A stretch of 64,000 nt of DNA from Vibrio astriarenae (lineage in GTDB: Bacteria; Pseudomonadota; Gammaproteobacteria; Enterobacterales; Vibrionaceae): the NCBI RefSeq assembly GCF_010587385.1, contig NZ_CP047475.1:2418001-2482000 (forward strand), in the 5' to 3' direction. Of this stretch, positions 16,339 to 26,284 are shown piece after piece. Numbering within the stretch: position 1 is the first letter of the stretch; each line of letters starts with the position of its first letter. The notes under the pieces were generated by a model, which worked only from the letters and a program-made list of their open reading frames with translations, had not been told where the DNA came from and made no database searches. The translations under genes and the position numbers were made by a program.

Positions 16339-18030
16339 ATGAGTCAGCCGAACTTAGCAGCCCAACAATCTTGCACTCTTCCCCCACCGAACGAATTGAT
16401 CCTTAAGTGGGCTGAAGAAAAACCTAATGAAGTTTACTTAAAACAGATCATCAATCGTCAGTTTGTCGAGTTCACGTTTGCAGAAGTCGCAGACAAAGCG
16501 TTGAGGCTAGCCAGTGCCCTGCAAAATTTAGGTGCCAAACCTGGTGATCGTATTGCCCTGATTTCTAAAAACTGTGCTGAATGGTTTATTTGCGATCTTG
16601 CTATGAGCCTCGGTGATTTTGTCAGTGTGCCTATCTTCCCAACCGCGGCAGCCGATACGATAGAGTACTGTATCACCCATAGCGAAAGTAAGATTCTGCT
16701 TGCGGGTAAACTTGATGATCCCGCGGAGACTCAAGAGGTGATTGATGCTAACCCTGACGTCGTATCTATCGCTCTTCCTTATGATACCGCTCCGAAATGT
16801 CAGCACCTCTTTTCAACACTGATTGAGCAGAACGAGCCGACCGCGAGTCGTCCTGAACATTACGATGATAAAGTCATGTCTCTAGTGTATACCTCTGGCA
16901 CGTCTGGTCTGCCCAAAGGCGCGATGCTGACTTATGGCGCGTTCAGTTGGTCAGTTGAACAACTTAAATCTCTGATTGGTATTCAAGACGGCGATAGACT
17001 CTTTTCTTACTTGCCTCTGGCGCACATTACTGAACGCGTTTATATCTTTGGCTCTTCGATTGCGGGCGGCGTATGCACTGCCTTCCCAGAATCACTCGAT
17101 ACCTTTATTGAAGATGTAAAGATGCACCGCCCTACTTTATTCATTTCGGTGCCACGACTGTGGACACTGTTCCAGCAACGTATTCAAGACAAACTGCCGC
17201 AGAAGAAACTCAATATTCTGCTGAAAATCCCTTTTATTAATAGCCTAATTAAGAAGAAGCTCGCCGATGGTTTGGGTTTAGACCAAGCTCGCGTGCTGGG
17301 GTGTGGTTCAGCTCCCGTCTCTCCAGCTCTGCTCGATTGGTATCACAGTGTCGGCCTCAACATTACTGAAGCTTGGGGGATGACGGAGTCCTTTGCCTAC
17401 AGCACCCTCAATTACCCATTTAGGGCGGATAAGATCGGCTCAGTGGGCAAAGCAGGCCCTGGTATCGAGATGAAAATCGCTGAAGACGAAGAGATTTTGG
17501 TTCGTGGTAAAGGTCTGTTCTCAGGCTATTACAAGAATGATATCGCCACGCAAGAGTCATTTAACAACGATGGCTGGTTACACACTGGTGATATTGGCTC
17601 AATTGACAGTGAAGGCTACCTCACTATTCAAGGCCGTAAGAAAGACACCTTTAAAACGGCCAAAGGTAAATTTGTGGCCCCAGTGCCCATTGAGAAGAAG
17701 CTTTTTGAATACAGTCGTGTAGAGATGATGTGTTTGATTGGCTCTGGTCTGCCTTCACCTGTGCTGTTAGTCGTTCCACATGATTTTCCTAACTTCGACA
17801 AAGCGCGCTATGAGCGCACGACCCACAAAGTCGTCGCCAAGATGAACGCACAGCTTGAATCGCATGAGCAGATTAAAGGGGTGCTTATGATTGACGACCC
17901 ATGGAGTATTGAGAACGGTATCCTCACTCCAACGCTGAAGATCAAACGTCATGTTCTTGAGAAGAAATACCACGATATTGGTCAGAATTGGCCGAAAGGC
18001 ACACTAGTACAGTGGGAAGAGAACCTCTAA
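16339..18030 (+). CDS. AMP-forming acyl-CoA ligase-like protein
   Basis: A 563-residue ANL-superfamily adenylating enzyme. The AMP-binding motif YTSGTSGLPKG is at about residues 184-194; AWGMTESF and GWLHTGDIGSIDSEGYL are the later core motifs, and GRKKDTFKTAKGKFVAP contains the hinge before the C-terminal lid. It resembles long-chain fatty acid-CoA ligases, but the substrate is not certain. The ATG at 16339 has GGAG 8 bases upstream. It stands alone on the plus strand with its own terminator. A TGTTAA/TTAACA inverted repeat (16281-16299) lies in its promoter region. Confidence 0.85.
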   Translation: MSQPNLAAQQSCTLPPPNELILKWAEEKPNEVYLKQIINRQFVEFTFAEVADKALRLASALQNLGAKPGDRIALISKNCAEWFICDLAMSLGDFVSVPIFPTAAADTIEYCITHSESKILLAGKLDDPAETQEVIDANPDVVSIALPYDTAPKCQHLFSTLIEQNEPTASRPEHYDDKVMSLVYTSGTSGLPKGAMLTYGAFSWSVEQLKSLIGIQDGDRLFSYLPLAHITERVYIFGSSIAGGVCTAFPESLDTFIEDVKMHRPTLFISVPRLWTLFQQRIQDKLPQKKLNILLKIPFINSLIKKKLADGLGLDQARVLGCGSAPVSPALLDWYHSVGLNITEAWGMTESFAYSTLNYPFRADKIGSVGKAGPGIEMKIAEDEEILVRGKGLFSGYYKNDIATQESFNNDGWLHTGDIGSIDSEGYLTIQGRKKDTFKTAKGKFVAPVPIEKKLFEYSRVEMMCLIGSGLPSPVLLVVPHDFPNFDKARYERTTHKVVAKMNAQLESHEQIKGVLMIDDPWSIENGILTPTLKIKRHVLEKKYHDIGQNWPKGTLVQWEENL

Positions 18031-18054
18031 AGCTGTACCAGTAAACTCCTTGAG

Positions 18055-18082
18055 AATCCGCTACTAAAAGGCGGATTTTTTC
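18055..18082 (+). terminator. Terminator of the acyl-CoA ligase-like gene
   Basis: AATCCGC pairs with GCGGATT across a 9-base loop and is followed by a run of seven T. It lies 25 bases after the stop codon. Confidence 0.85.
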
Positions 18083-18112
18083 GTCTGTACTTATGTTATA
18101 CAGTCCTCAACG

Positions 18113-18149
18113 AAAAAAGCCCCATCAGCTTTCACTGACGGGGCTTTTA
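18113..18149 (-). terminator. Terminator of the stand-alone EF-G gene
   Basis: AAAAAAGCCCC ... GGGGCTTTTAT forms a GC stem extended by TCAG/CTGA, with T tracts on both strands. It is 27 bases past the EF-G stop and can also stop read-through from the ligase gene. Confidence 0.88.
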
Positions 18150-18175
18150 TAAAGCTATCTAGCGTTTAAAAAGAA

Positions 18176-20263
18176 TTACTTCTTCTCGTTGCGCTCTTTA
18201 ACTTCTGCGATTACTTGCTCAGCAACGTTTGCTGGACAAGCTGAGTATTGACCGAACTCCATAGAGAACTGACCACGACCAGAAGTGATAGTACGTAGGT
18301 GACCGATGTAGCCGAACATCTCTGATAGAGGTACGTCAGCTTTAATACGAACACCAGTAGTACCAGCTTGTTGGTCTTTGATCATACCACGACGACGGTT
18401 AAGGTCACCGATTACGTCACCAACGTTGTCTTCTGGAGTGAACACGTCAACGTTCATGATTGGCTCAAGAAGTTGCGCGCCAGCTTTTGGCATAGACTGA
18501 CGGAATGCGCCTTTAGCAGCGATTTCGTAAGCGATTGCTGATGAGTCAACTGCGTGGAAGCCACCGTCGAATAGCTCAACTTCTACGTCTAGCGTAGGGA
18601 AGCCAGCTAGAACACCGTTGTCCATCATGCCTTCGAAGCCTTTCTCAACTGCAGGCCAGAATTCTTTAGGTACGTTACCACCAACAACTGTTGAAGAGAA
18701 CGTGAAGCCAGAGTTTGGCTCACCTGGTTTGATACGGTAGTCGATTTTCGCGAACTGACCAGAACCACCAGACTGCTTCTTGTGCGTGTAGCTATCTTCA
18801 ACTGGTTGAGTGATAGTTTCACGGTAAGCTACCTGAGGAGCACCTACTTCTAGCTCAACGCCGTAAGTACGCTTAAGGATATCTACCTTGATGTCTAGGT
18901 GAAGTTCACCCATACCTTTCAGGATAGTTTCGCCTGACTCTTCATCAGTCTCAACCTGGAATGATGGATCTTCTGCAACCATCTTACCGATAGCGATACC
19001 CATCTTCTCAGTAGAACCTTTGTCCTTCGGAGATACAGCAATTGAGATTACTGGCTCAGGGAAGATCATTGGCTCTAGAGTACACTCGTGCTTAGGATCA
19101 CATAGAGTGTGACCAGTTTGAACGTTCTTCATACCAACTACAGCGATGATGTCACCAGCTTGTGCTTCAGTCAGCTCGTTACGCTCATCTGCTTGCATCT
19201 CAACCATACGACCGATACGCTCAGTTTTACCTGTTGCAGCGTTAAGAACAGTGTCACCCTTCTTCATAACACCAGAGTAGATACGGATGAACGTTAGTGC
19301 GCCGAAGCGGTCGTCCATGATCTTAAATGCTAGTGCGCGTAGTGGCTCTTCTGCAGAAACAGTTGCAACTTCACCCGTTGGCTCACCAGTTTCTTTGTCA
19401 GTTAGAGGCTGAGGATCAACTTCAGTTGGCGCTGGTAGGTAATCAACAACAGCGTCTAGTACTAGCTGAACACCCTTGTTCTTGAACGCAGAACCACAGA
19501 ATGTTGGGAAGAACGCTAGGTCACGTGTACCTTTACGGATACAACGCTTAAGGTCTTCGATAGAAGGCTCTTCACCTTCCATGTAAGCTTCCATTAGGTC
19601 ATCGTCTTGCTCTACAGCAGTCTCGATTAGCTCTTCACGGTACTGTTCTACGTCGTCAACCATGTCAGCTGGAACGTCTTGAACTTCGTAGTTTTCTGGA
19701 AGGCCAGAGTCATCCCATACGTAAGCTTTACGGCTTAGTAGGTCAACAACACCAACGAAGTCATCTTCACGACCGATTGGAAGAACCATTACTAGTGGGT
19801 TAGCCGCTAGTACGTTCTTCACCTGATCAACAACGTTAAAGAAGTCTGCACCCATACGGTCCAGCTTGTTTACGAAGATGATACGAGATACTTCTGATTC
19901 GTTAGCGTAACGCCAGTTAGTTTCTGACTGAGGCTCAACACCGCCAGAACCACAGAATACACCGATACCGCCATCAAGTACTTTAAGAGAACGGTAAACT
20001 TCTACTGTGAAGTCAACGTGTCCCGGAGTATCGATAACGTTTAGACGGTGACCGTTCCAGAAACAGCTTACAGCAGCTGACTGGATTGTGATACCACGCT
20101 CAGCTTCCTGCTCCATGAAGTCAGTAGTAGATTCACCATCGTGAACCTCACCAGTTTTGTGGATCTGACCTGTTAGCTTAAGGATACGCTCAGTGGTAGT
20201 TGTTTTACCCGCATCAACGTGCGCGAAAATACCAATGTTTCTGTATTTCGATAAATCTGCCAT
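18176..20263 (-). CDS. fusA: Elongation factor G, stand-alone copy (EF-G2 type)
   Basis: A 695-residue translational GTPase with full EF-G architecture: G1 [16 protein letters not shown]2 RGITIQSA, G3 DTPGHVDF, G4 NKLDRMGAD, then domains II-V ending before KERNEKK. It has no rpsL, rpsG or tuf neighbours, so it is not the str-operon copy; vibrios commonly carry a second EF-G in this position next to radA. Duplicate EF-Gs in other bacteria may divide translocation and ribosome recycling; which role this copy plays is not visible. Codon use is highly biased towards abundant tRNAs, which implies high expression. Confidence 0.92.
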   Translation of the reverse strand: MADLSKYRNIGIFAHVDAGKTTTTERILKLTGQIHKTGEVHDGESTTDFMEQEAERGITIQSAAVSCFWNGHRLNVIDTPGHVDFTVEVYRSLKVLDGGIGVFCGSGGVEPQSETNWRYANESEVSRIIFVNKLDRMGADFFNVVDQVKNVLAANPLVMVLPIGREDDFVGVVDLLSRKAYVWDDSGLPENYEVQDVPADMVDDVEQYREELIETAVEQDDDLMEAYMEGEEPSIEDLKRCIRKGTRDLAFFPTFCGSAFKNKGVQLVLDAVVDYLPAPTEVDPQPLTDKETGEPTGEVATVSAEEPLRALAFKIMDDRFGALTFIRIYSGVMKKGDTVLNAATGKTERIGRMVEMQADERNELTEAQAGDIIAVVGMKNVQTGHTLCDPKHECTLEPMIFPEPVISIAVSPKDKGSTEKMGIAIGKMVAEDPSFQVETDEESGETILKGMGELHLDIKVDILKRTYGVELEVGAPQVAYRETITQPVEDSYTHKKQSGGSGQFAKIDYRIKPGEPNSGFTFSSTVVGGNVPKEFWPAVEKGFEGMMDNGVLAGFPTLDVEVELFDGGFHAVDSSAIAYEIAAKGAFRQSMPKAGAQLLEPIMNVDVFTPEDNVGDVIGDLNRRRGMIKDQQAGTTGVRIKADVPLSEMFGYIGHLRTITSGRGQFSMEFGQYSACPANVAEQVIAEVKERNEKK

Positions 20264-20348
20264 TGTCTTACTCTGTTAATAAGGTATAAAGTGCGCGCAG
20301 AGTATAGCACATTCGGTTAAAACTCATAGCCCTGCGAGCGGTTGGGTG

Positions 20349-20380
20349 AAAAAAAAGTCACACAGCCAAGAAAGGCCGTG
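20349..20380 (-). terminator. Terminator of radA
   Basis: CACAGCC (20361-20367) pairs with GGCCGTG (20374-20380) with one G-U pair; on the minus strand the stem leads through GTGACT into an eight-T run. It is the only classical terminator downstream of radA. Confidence 0.7.
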
Positions 20381-20405
20381 CTTTTATTCGGTCTGGTAGG
20401 TAAAA

Positions 20406-20450
20406 GCTAGGTGAAAATTTGTATTTGTACAAATTTTACCGACACCTAGC
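20406..20450. repeat. Two-part hairpin between radA and the EF-G promoter
   Basis: Outer arms GCTAGGT/ACCTAGC and inner arms AAAATTTGTA/TACAAATTTT around a TTTG loop. There is no T tract. It lies 30 bases after the radA stop and before its terminator, so it may protect the radA 3' end or be a protein site. Confidence 0.5.
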
Positions 20451-20479
20451 GCTACTTTCAGGAAGTTCTGAGCTGTCTG

Positions 20480-21856
20480 TTACAACTCATCAAATGCGCT
20501 AATCGCTTCGGATAGTTTCTTAACTCCGTGTATTTGCATCCCTTCAATGCCACCTTTCGGCATATTTGCTGCGGGCACAATAGCACGCTTGAAGCCATGT
20601 TTAAATGCTTCGTTTAATCGCTCTTGGCCACTTGGTACTGGGCGGATCTCTCCAGCCAGCCCTACTTCACCAAACACCACGACATCTTTGGGTAAAGGGC
20701 GATCTCTAAAACTAGAGAGTAAAGCCATGACGAGTGCAAGGTCAGCACTGGTCTCTGTTACCTTCACACCGCCAACCACATTTACGAAAACGTCTTGGTC
20801 AGCCATTTGTAGACCACCATGCTTATGCAGTACAGCGAGTAATAGAGAAAGTCGGTTTTGCTCTAGGCCTACTGCCACGCGTCGTGGGTTAGCCAGTTGC
20901 GAGTAATCAACCAGCGCCTGGATCTCCACCAGCAATGGGCGCGTGCCTTCCCACACAACCATGACCGAGCTACCCGAAGTCTCCTCTTCGCCACGCGAGA
21001 GGAATATAGCAGAAGGATTGCTCACTTCACGCAACCCTTGCCCCGTCATGGCAAACACACCAAGCTCATTGACAGCACCAAAGCGGTTCTTGTGGCTACG
21101 CAGAGTTCTAAAACGGCTATCGGTACCACCATCAAGCAGTACCGAACAGTCAATAATGTGCTCTAGTACTTTAGGTCCCGCGAGTGTGCCATCTTTCGTT
21201 ACGTGACCAACAATGAACACTGCCACGTTATTTTGCTTTGCGTAGCGGGTCAAAGCCGTTGCCGCTTCTCGTACTTGCGCTACGCTGCCCGGTGAAGACT
21301 GCACATCGGATACATGCATCACTTGAATCGAGTCAATCACCATCAATCGAGGCTGCTCTTTTTCCGCAATTTGGCAGATGCGATCGACGTTCGTTTCGGA
21401 GAGCATTTTCAAATTATCTTTCGGTAAACCCAAACGAGATGCACGCAATGCGACCTGCTGCAGAGATTCTTCACCGGTAACATATAATGTCGGCATCTGG
21501 CTAGCCAATAAGCACATGGTCTGTAGCAACAGTGTTGACTTACCCGCGCCAGGGCTGCCACCGATCAAAATCGCTGCACCCGGCACGATGCCGCCACCCA
21601 ACACCCGATCAAGCTCTTTAAAGCCACTTGAGAAGCGAGGGACTTCTTGTAAGTCAATCTCTGCCAGAGTTTGCACCTGCGCATCAGCAGCGCCTGCGTA
21701 ACCTGAAAGTCGTTCATTACGCGCTACGGTCGGCGAGGCCGCCATGCGTACCTCTGAGATGGTGTTCCACGAACCACACGCATTACACTGTCCCTGCCAA
21801 CGAGGGAAATCTGCGCCACAGTCATTACATACGTATGCGCGTTTTGCCTTAGCCAT
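20480..21856 (-). CDS. radA: RadA/Sms DNA branch-migration protein
   Basis: A 458-residue RecA-like ATPase of recombination. An N-terminal zinc finger has Cys 10, 13, 24 and 27; Walker A is GGSPGAGKSTLL; the RadA-specific KNRFG motif is present in RSHKNRFGAVNELG; the C-terminal 150 residues form a Lon protease-like domain. RadA speeds branch migration and is needed for natural transformation in several bacteria. The gene is divergent from the PilZ gene and separated from EF-G by a terminator. Length matches the family. Confidence 0.95.
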   Translation of the reverse strand: MAKAKRAYVCNDCGADFPRWQGQCNACGSWNTISEVRMAASPTVARNERLSGYAGAADAQVQTLAEIDLQEVPRFSSGFKELDRVLGGGIVPGAAILIGGSPGAGKSTLLLQTMCLLASQMPTLYVTGEESLQQVALRASRLGLPKDNLKMLSETNVDRICQIAEKEQPRLMVIDSIQVMHVSDVQSSPGSVAQVREAATALTRYAKQNNVAVFIVGHVTKDGTLAGPKVLEHIIDCSVLLDGGTDSRFRTLRSHKNRFGAVNELGVFAMTGQGLREVSNPSAIFLSRGEEETSGSSVMVVWEGTRPLLVEIQALVDYSQLANPRRVAVGLEQNRLSLLLAVLHKHGGLQMADQDVFVNVVGGVKVTETSADLALVMALLSSFRDRPLPKDVVVFGEVGLAGEIRPVPSGQERLNEAFKHGFKRAIVPAANMPKGGIEGMQIHGVKKLSEAISAFDEL

Positions 21857-22037
21857 AACTACCTATTTGATAATTTGAACAATATAAAAGATACTAACGA
21901 GCCGCTATTTTAAGCGCACATGATTGGTCAATAAAGACTTAACTCACTGACGGCATCAACACCATGACTTTCATCTAAAGTCACAGCGCAAGACACACTG
22001 AGTGAGAGTGATAGCTACTTCTAAAATGCAACAAGGA

Positions 22038-22060
22038 ATAACGTTAAAGATTAACGTTAT
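22038..22060 (+). promoter_or_regulatory. Perfect palindrome upstream of the PilZ gene
   Basis: ATAACGTTAA and its exact complement TTAACGTTAT flank AGA. It is 41 bases upstream of the plzC-type start; a possible -10 (GATAAT, 22067-22072) places the palindrome across the -35 region, a usual operator position. The binding protein is unknown. Confidence 0.5.
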
Positions 22061-22101
22061 ACAGTCGATAATTTTAATTAAGCCCGAAGTCTAACAAAAA
22101 C

Positions 22102-24447
22102 ATGCAACAAGCCGAAATCCTTTCCATCGTTGAGCGCCTTCTCCCTGCCTACCATGCGGCAGACTTTGAGACCGTATTAGACCAAGTCGTTGGTGATCAC
22201 TCACCGACCGCTAAACTATTGGTTAAGATGGAAATGAATCGTCTTATGTCACCTTGCACAAAAAAAATCGATCTCCGTGGGAGGGTTCAAGGTGAATGTC
22301 GCGAGTTTACGCTTGATGGTATTCAACACTGGTTAGATGATGTGGCCTTTAACGCCTATCACAAAAATATTAAGAAGTACGGAAGCTATACTGAGGGCGT
22401 TTGGGAAGCGATGGTCAACACGCGCAATAACTACCGCGTAATGACTCAGAAGAACCGCGCAACGACAAACCCGAATGGCGTCGAAGAGTATCAGTTTTCT
22501 GTCGAGTCCGTACACTTGGGCTTTGACTTGAAAAGAAAAGAGAATCGCCTCAAAGTGGCTTCTCAAGTTGAAATGAAACTCTCGCAGGGGCAGCAGATTC
22601 ACGCTGTGACTGTCGATCTCTCTGACTCTGGCGCTAAATTTAAAGTGCCGACAGCGTTCAACTACAAACTCGGTGAAGTCATCGACGTCTACTTTTTAGA
22701 ACTGGCAAAAGGTTCAAAGATTGAAGATGTCGATAATCATCTAGACTATCGAGTCGTCGGTATCGACCAGTGTTATGAGAATGATGCCGTAAAGTATCTA
22801 CGTACGATCAAGCTTTCTCCTAGCGATCTTCCTGATCGCTTAATTCGAGAAGCGCTGAAGAACACCAGCCAGCGCGTGCGCCATGATAACCAAGATAAGA
22901 TCATTCGTGCGCGAACGCGTGGCTATGAACATACTTTTCTTAAGCACACCTGCAACCTGCCCGTCTTTTTCAGCAAAAATGAGCTGAAACTCGTCCTGAT
23001 GACAGAAAACAACAAATCCATCTGGCAATATTGGCAGGATGAGCGCAATCAACAAGCACTCAGCTCTCTGTTTAGCAAAGAGCGCATGTCTCTCATGGCT
23101 CAGACAGGAGTGAAGTCCACCAGCAATATTCTCTATTCGTTTAAACACAAACACCAAGATAAATCCCTGTTCTACTCGATGATGGTGCCAGAGGCCAATC
23201 GAGAAGAGCGTAAACTGTTTTGGCATGTCGGCGCTCGTCGGGCGAGTTGGAAGGTATTTAAGCTTCATGTGTTTGAGCTAGACAGTGAAGAACGAGAAGA
23301 ACTTGCTCGTCATGCGAATGAGCTAAACCTGGATGCTCAAGAGCTGACACACTGTGGCGTTTTGCAGGAACTGGCTGACACACAATCTGCCAGAGACTAC
23401 CTATTATCAGAAAAGCCACTGCTCGATACCAAGGTGCTGAATAAGTTCAGACAATCTAGAGCAACGGATAACCGAGTACTCTCTCTCTACTTCGATGCTT
23501 GTACTCGACGCCGTGAGCCACGTTATAAGCTTCGCTCTCCGATTTTCCTGAGCAATCATTCAGGGCAAACCGTCGCGGGTGTGACAACTGACATCTCAAA
23601 ACATGGCCTCGGGGTGATACTCAACGAGTCCATCAATCTGATTGCTGACGAGATGTGTCATCTCAACTTTAAAGAGCTACAGCTCTATGATAAGTCTTTG
23701 CCGCTAAGCAAAGTTAGCTATCAGGCTGTTCGTGTTGGCTCGACAGGTAAACAGATTCAACTCAAACTTGAGTACAACACTGAAAACAGCCGTGTTGCTG
23801 CCTTTTTTGAGAAAGTCATACGCCACAATGAAGGCAAACTGATAGAAAAGAACGAGATACTACCAAGTAACGCCATTCTAGAAGGCCTACACAATATCCT
23901 GCTCGATAAGGTCGTCAGTGCTCCGCTGTTTTTTGAAAAGCAAAACAACAATATCAAACCAAGAGTTATTGGTATTAACCAGCCTCTCGCAGATTGCTTA
24001 ATGCCTTTCGCTCGTTTGGGCGGTGAGCGTAAATTTGTACTCGACCCGATCTTTAAGGGCCGAACCAATACTCTCATTGCGCAGCCAATGAAGCGTATTG
24101 ATGGCGCTGGCCCACACTACTTCGAAGTGTATGTACACTCTATGCTGCTCAATGAGCGTACTCAACGGGTACAAACACGCTTGTCGACAGAGTTCGATTC
24201 TGTCAAAGAGCGATTGCAATTTATTAAGAAAGCACAGACCGTTGGTCGCTTCTTCGCACTACGCATTTCTTCTGCGCCGGTTTTTGATCCCATCACTAGC
24301 TTGCTGCGCAAAGATATTGATGAACTCATTTCGATAAGCCTGACTCAGGCGAGAAATCTCGAAAAAGAGATCCTCGGCATTGTGGGTTACAGCGAGGTTG
24401 TCGATGTGACTGATGAAGTTCTAGTTCGCTTGGAGCTCACCCGATAA
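22102..24447 (+). CDS. plzC: Double PilZ-motif c-di-GMP protein, PlzC type
   Basis: A 781-residue soluble protein with two PilZ signatures. The first is RKENR (145-149) with DLSDSG (172-177); the second is RREPR (470-474) with DISKHG (497-502). Both keep RxxxR and [D/N]xSxxG, the residues that bind c-di-GMP. The long flanking regions match no other domain I recognise. V. cholerae has the same gene between radA and serB (VC2344, PlzC), which is the basis for the name. The ATG has only a weak ribosome site. A 23-base palindrome lies upstream. Convergent with serB. Confidence 0.82.
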   Translation: MQQAEILSIVERLLPAYHAADFETVLDQVVGDHSPTAKLLVKMEMNRLMSPCTKKIDLRGRVQGECREFTLDGIQHWLDDVAFNAYHKNIKKYGSYTEGVWEAMVNTRNNYRVMTQKNRATTNPNGVEEYQFSVESVHLGFDLKRKENRLKVASQVEMKLSQGQQIHAVTVDLSDSGAKFKVPTAFNYKLGEVIDVYFLELAKGSKIEDVDNHLDYRVVGIDQCYENDAVKYLRTIKLSPSDLPDRLIREALKNTSQRVRHDNQDKIIRARTRGYEHTFLKHTCNLPVFFSKNELKLVLMTENNKSIWQYWQDERNQQALSSLFSKERMSLMAQTGVKSTSNILYSFKHKHQDKSLFYSMMVPEANREERKLFWHVGARRASWKVFKLHVFELDSEEREELARHANELNLDAQELTHCGVLQELADTQSARDYLLSEKPLLDTKVLNKFRQSRATDNRVLSLYFDACTRRREPRYKLRSPIFLSNHSGQTVAGVTTDISKHGLGVILNESINLIADEMCHLNFKELQLYDKSLPLSKVSYQAVRVGSTGKQIQLKLEYNTENSRVAAFFEKVIRHNEGKLIEKNEILPSNAILEGLHNILLDKVVSAPLFFEKQNNNIKPRVIGINQPLADCLMPFARLGGERKFVLDPIFKGRTNTLIAQPMKRIDGAGPHYFEVYVHSMLLNERTQRVQTRLSTEFDSVKERLQFIKKAQTVGRFFALRISSAPVFDPITSLLRKDIDELISISLTQARNLEKEILGIVGYSEVVDVTDEVLVRLELTR

Positions 24448-24517
24448 AACGATAATCTGGTAACACAAAAATGACCGCATTCGCGGTCATTTTTGTTAAA
24501 GGCTATTTGGGTTTGAT

Positions 24518-25495
24518 TTACTTGGTTTTCCAACTCACCTTGCCTTGCTTGGCATACTGAGCAGATAAAATACAAAGTACTCCGCCTAACCCAATGTGGC
24601 GAATCGCTGTCTGTGCCTCTTGCTCTACCTTGGGCTTAGCATGATAGGCAATGCCAAGGCCCGCCTCTCCCATCATAACCAGATCGTTTGCACCATCACC
24701 CACTGCAACTGTATTGTGGATTTCAATGTCATACTGTTCAGCTAACTCATGCACGATATCTGCCTTAGTTTGAGCAGAGACCACATCACCAAGCACGTTG
24801 CCAGTCAACTTACCATCAACAATTTCCAGTTGGTTCGAGCGGGCATAATCCAGCTCAAGCATCTCTTTAAGGTGGTCACTAAAATAGGTGAAGCCACCCG
24901 AAGCAATGGCGGTTTTCCAGCCAAAACCTTTTAACGCGTTGATCAGGGCAGTCAAGTCAGGCATCAAAGGTAAGGTACTGCGTACAGACTCAAGTATGGA
25001 TTCATCGGCACCCTTGAGTTTACTTACTCGCTGGCGAAGGCTTTGCTCAAAGTCTAACTCTCCCTGCATAGCGCGCTCTGTGACTTCAGAGACCTCTTCT
25101 CCCACACCTGCGAGCTTGGCAATTTCATCAATACACTCAATCTGAATGGCCGTTGAATCCATATCAAACACAATCAGCCCTGGTTTAGACAAGTCCGGCA
25201 CATCATGCAAGGTCGCATATTCCAGCTCTAGCTCATCCAAAATCGCCTTGTGTTCTACTGTCATATTTCCGCGCATCAAGGCGACTTCATATGGCCCGAC
25301 TTGCCACACATCAACAATGTGGTTGTAGAAACCAGTGTAGAAATCGATGTCATCTAACTGAGCACACGCCAGTGAGCGGCCAAAAATAACCCAATTAGCT
25401 TTGCTCTTTTCTAACTGCGAGCTCGCGTGCACCTCTGGAAAACGATTCAATAGTGCTGTGTGTTTGCGAATGGGTAATTTACGTAACAAATCCAT
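24518..25495 (-). CDS. serB: Phosphoserine phosphatase
   Basis: A 325-residue HAD-superfamily enzyme that makes L-serine from phosphoserine, the last step of serine synthesis. The catalytic DMDST motif occurs in VFDMDSTAIQ, motif II/III are IASGGF and the C-terminal GDGANDLVMMGEAG. An N-terminal extension of about 110 residues is typical of gammaproteobacterial SerB. The ATG at 25493-25495 is chosen because AGGA lies about 8 bases upstream; the ATG three codons earlier touches that ribosome site. Divergent from ytjB, as in E. coli. Confidence 0.93.
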   Translation of the reverse strand: MDLLRKLPIRKHTALLNRFPEVHASSQLEKSKANWVIFGRSLACAQLDDIDFYTGFYNHIVDVWQVGPYEVALMRGNMTVEHKAILDELELEYATLHDVPDLSKPGLIVFDMDSTAIQIECIDEIAKLAGVGEEVSEVTERAMQGELDFEQSLRQRVSKLKGADESILESVRSTLPLMPDLTALINALKGFGWKTAIASGGFTYFSDHLKEMLELDYARSNQLEIVDGKLTGNVLGDVVSAQTKADIVHELAEQYDIEIHNTVAVGDGANDLVMMGEAGLGIAYHAKPKVEQEAQTAIRHIGLGGVLCILSAQYAKQGKVSWKTK

Positions 25496-25595
25496 GTTTC
25501 TCATCCTGTCGAAGTTTCAATAACGTTACCCTATTGCTTTTTATAAACGCAAGTATCAATATTACGTGAATATGAATATTTCATGAGCTTAGGTT

Positions 25596-26198
25596 ATGAA
25601 CCAGTCACTATTCTCCTTTCGCAATGCTCTAAAAGTCGTCGGTTTTATCCTGCTCACGACCATGGTCGCCGTGATCGCGGTAAACAGCTTACGCATCAGC
25701 AAAGAGAATGAACGTATCCAAGCAAACCAGTTGGAAACGCTGACTAAAATACTCATCTCACAAGCCTCACTCTCTGCCAGTGAAATGATCGAGCAAGAGG
25801 ATCAAGAGCGCCTTCTCACCCTGACTAATCAGCTTGCTCAAGACCGTTTGGTATTCGATGCGACTGTCTATGACGCCGAAGGCATCAAGCTCGCCGCAAG
25901 TGAGGGAGCTCTCAGTGCGAGAGAAGTACTTGGTCTTGATACCCCACTTTCCACAGCAAGAATAGGACGTCAGCAATTGGTAGAGCCTGTGATCAGTGAT
26001 GGTGCCATCATTGGCTTTGTGCGTATCACCTTTGAAACAGGACGCGTAACCGCGGTATCAGACCATTTCTACCGAAAAAGTGACCGCTACATGTATGGCT
26101 TAATTGCTCTTAGTTTCTTGTGTGGCTTGTTAATGGTCATCCTGCTCAAGCGTAAGCCTAAAAAGAAAGGTGAGAACCTTTTGTTGAAAGGGCTATAA
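25596..26198 (+). CDS. ytjB: YtjB/Smp-family inner-membrane protein
   Basis: A 200-residue membrane protein with an N-terminal membrane segment (VGFILLTTMVAVIAVNSL), a periplasmic part of about 130 residues and a C-terminal segment (YGLIALSFLCGLLMVILL) followed by a Lys/Arg tail. This two-segment layout with a periplasmic sensor-like loop is that of the Smp/YtjB family found divergent from serB in enterobacteria and vibrios. The biochemical role is not established. The gene has its own strong terminator. Confidence 0.8.
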   Translation: MNQSLFSFRNALKVVGFILLTTMVAVIAVNSLRISKENERIQANQLETLTKILISQASLSASEMIEQEDQERLLTLTNQLAQDRLVFDATVYDAEGIKLAASEGALSAREVLGLDTPLSTARIGRQQLVEPVISDGAIIGFVRITFETGRVTAVSDHFYRKSDRYMYGLIALSFLCGLLMVILLKRKPKKKGENLLLKGL

Positions 26199-26220
26199 CG
26201 TTCAGAGTTCATTAAGAATA

Positions 26221-26254
26221 AAAAAGAGGATAGACCAAGTGGCTATCCTCTTTT
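26221..26254. terminator. Bidirectional terminator between ytjB and thyA
   Basis: AAAAAGAGGATAG pairs with CTATCCTCTTTT across a 9-base loop, with A and T runs on both sides. It lies between two convergent genes and should stop both transcripts. Confidence 0.92.
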
Positions 26255-26284
26255 CGTTTTAAAGTCGAGAGTTAAACGGTTCGG

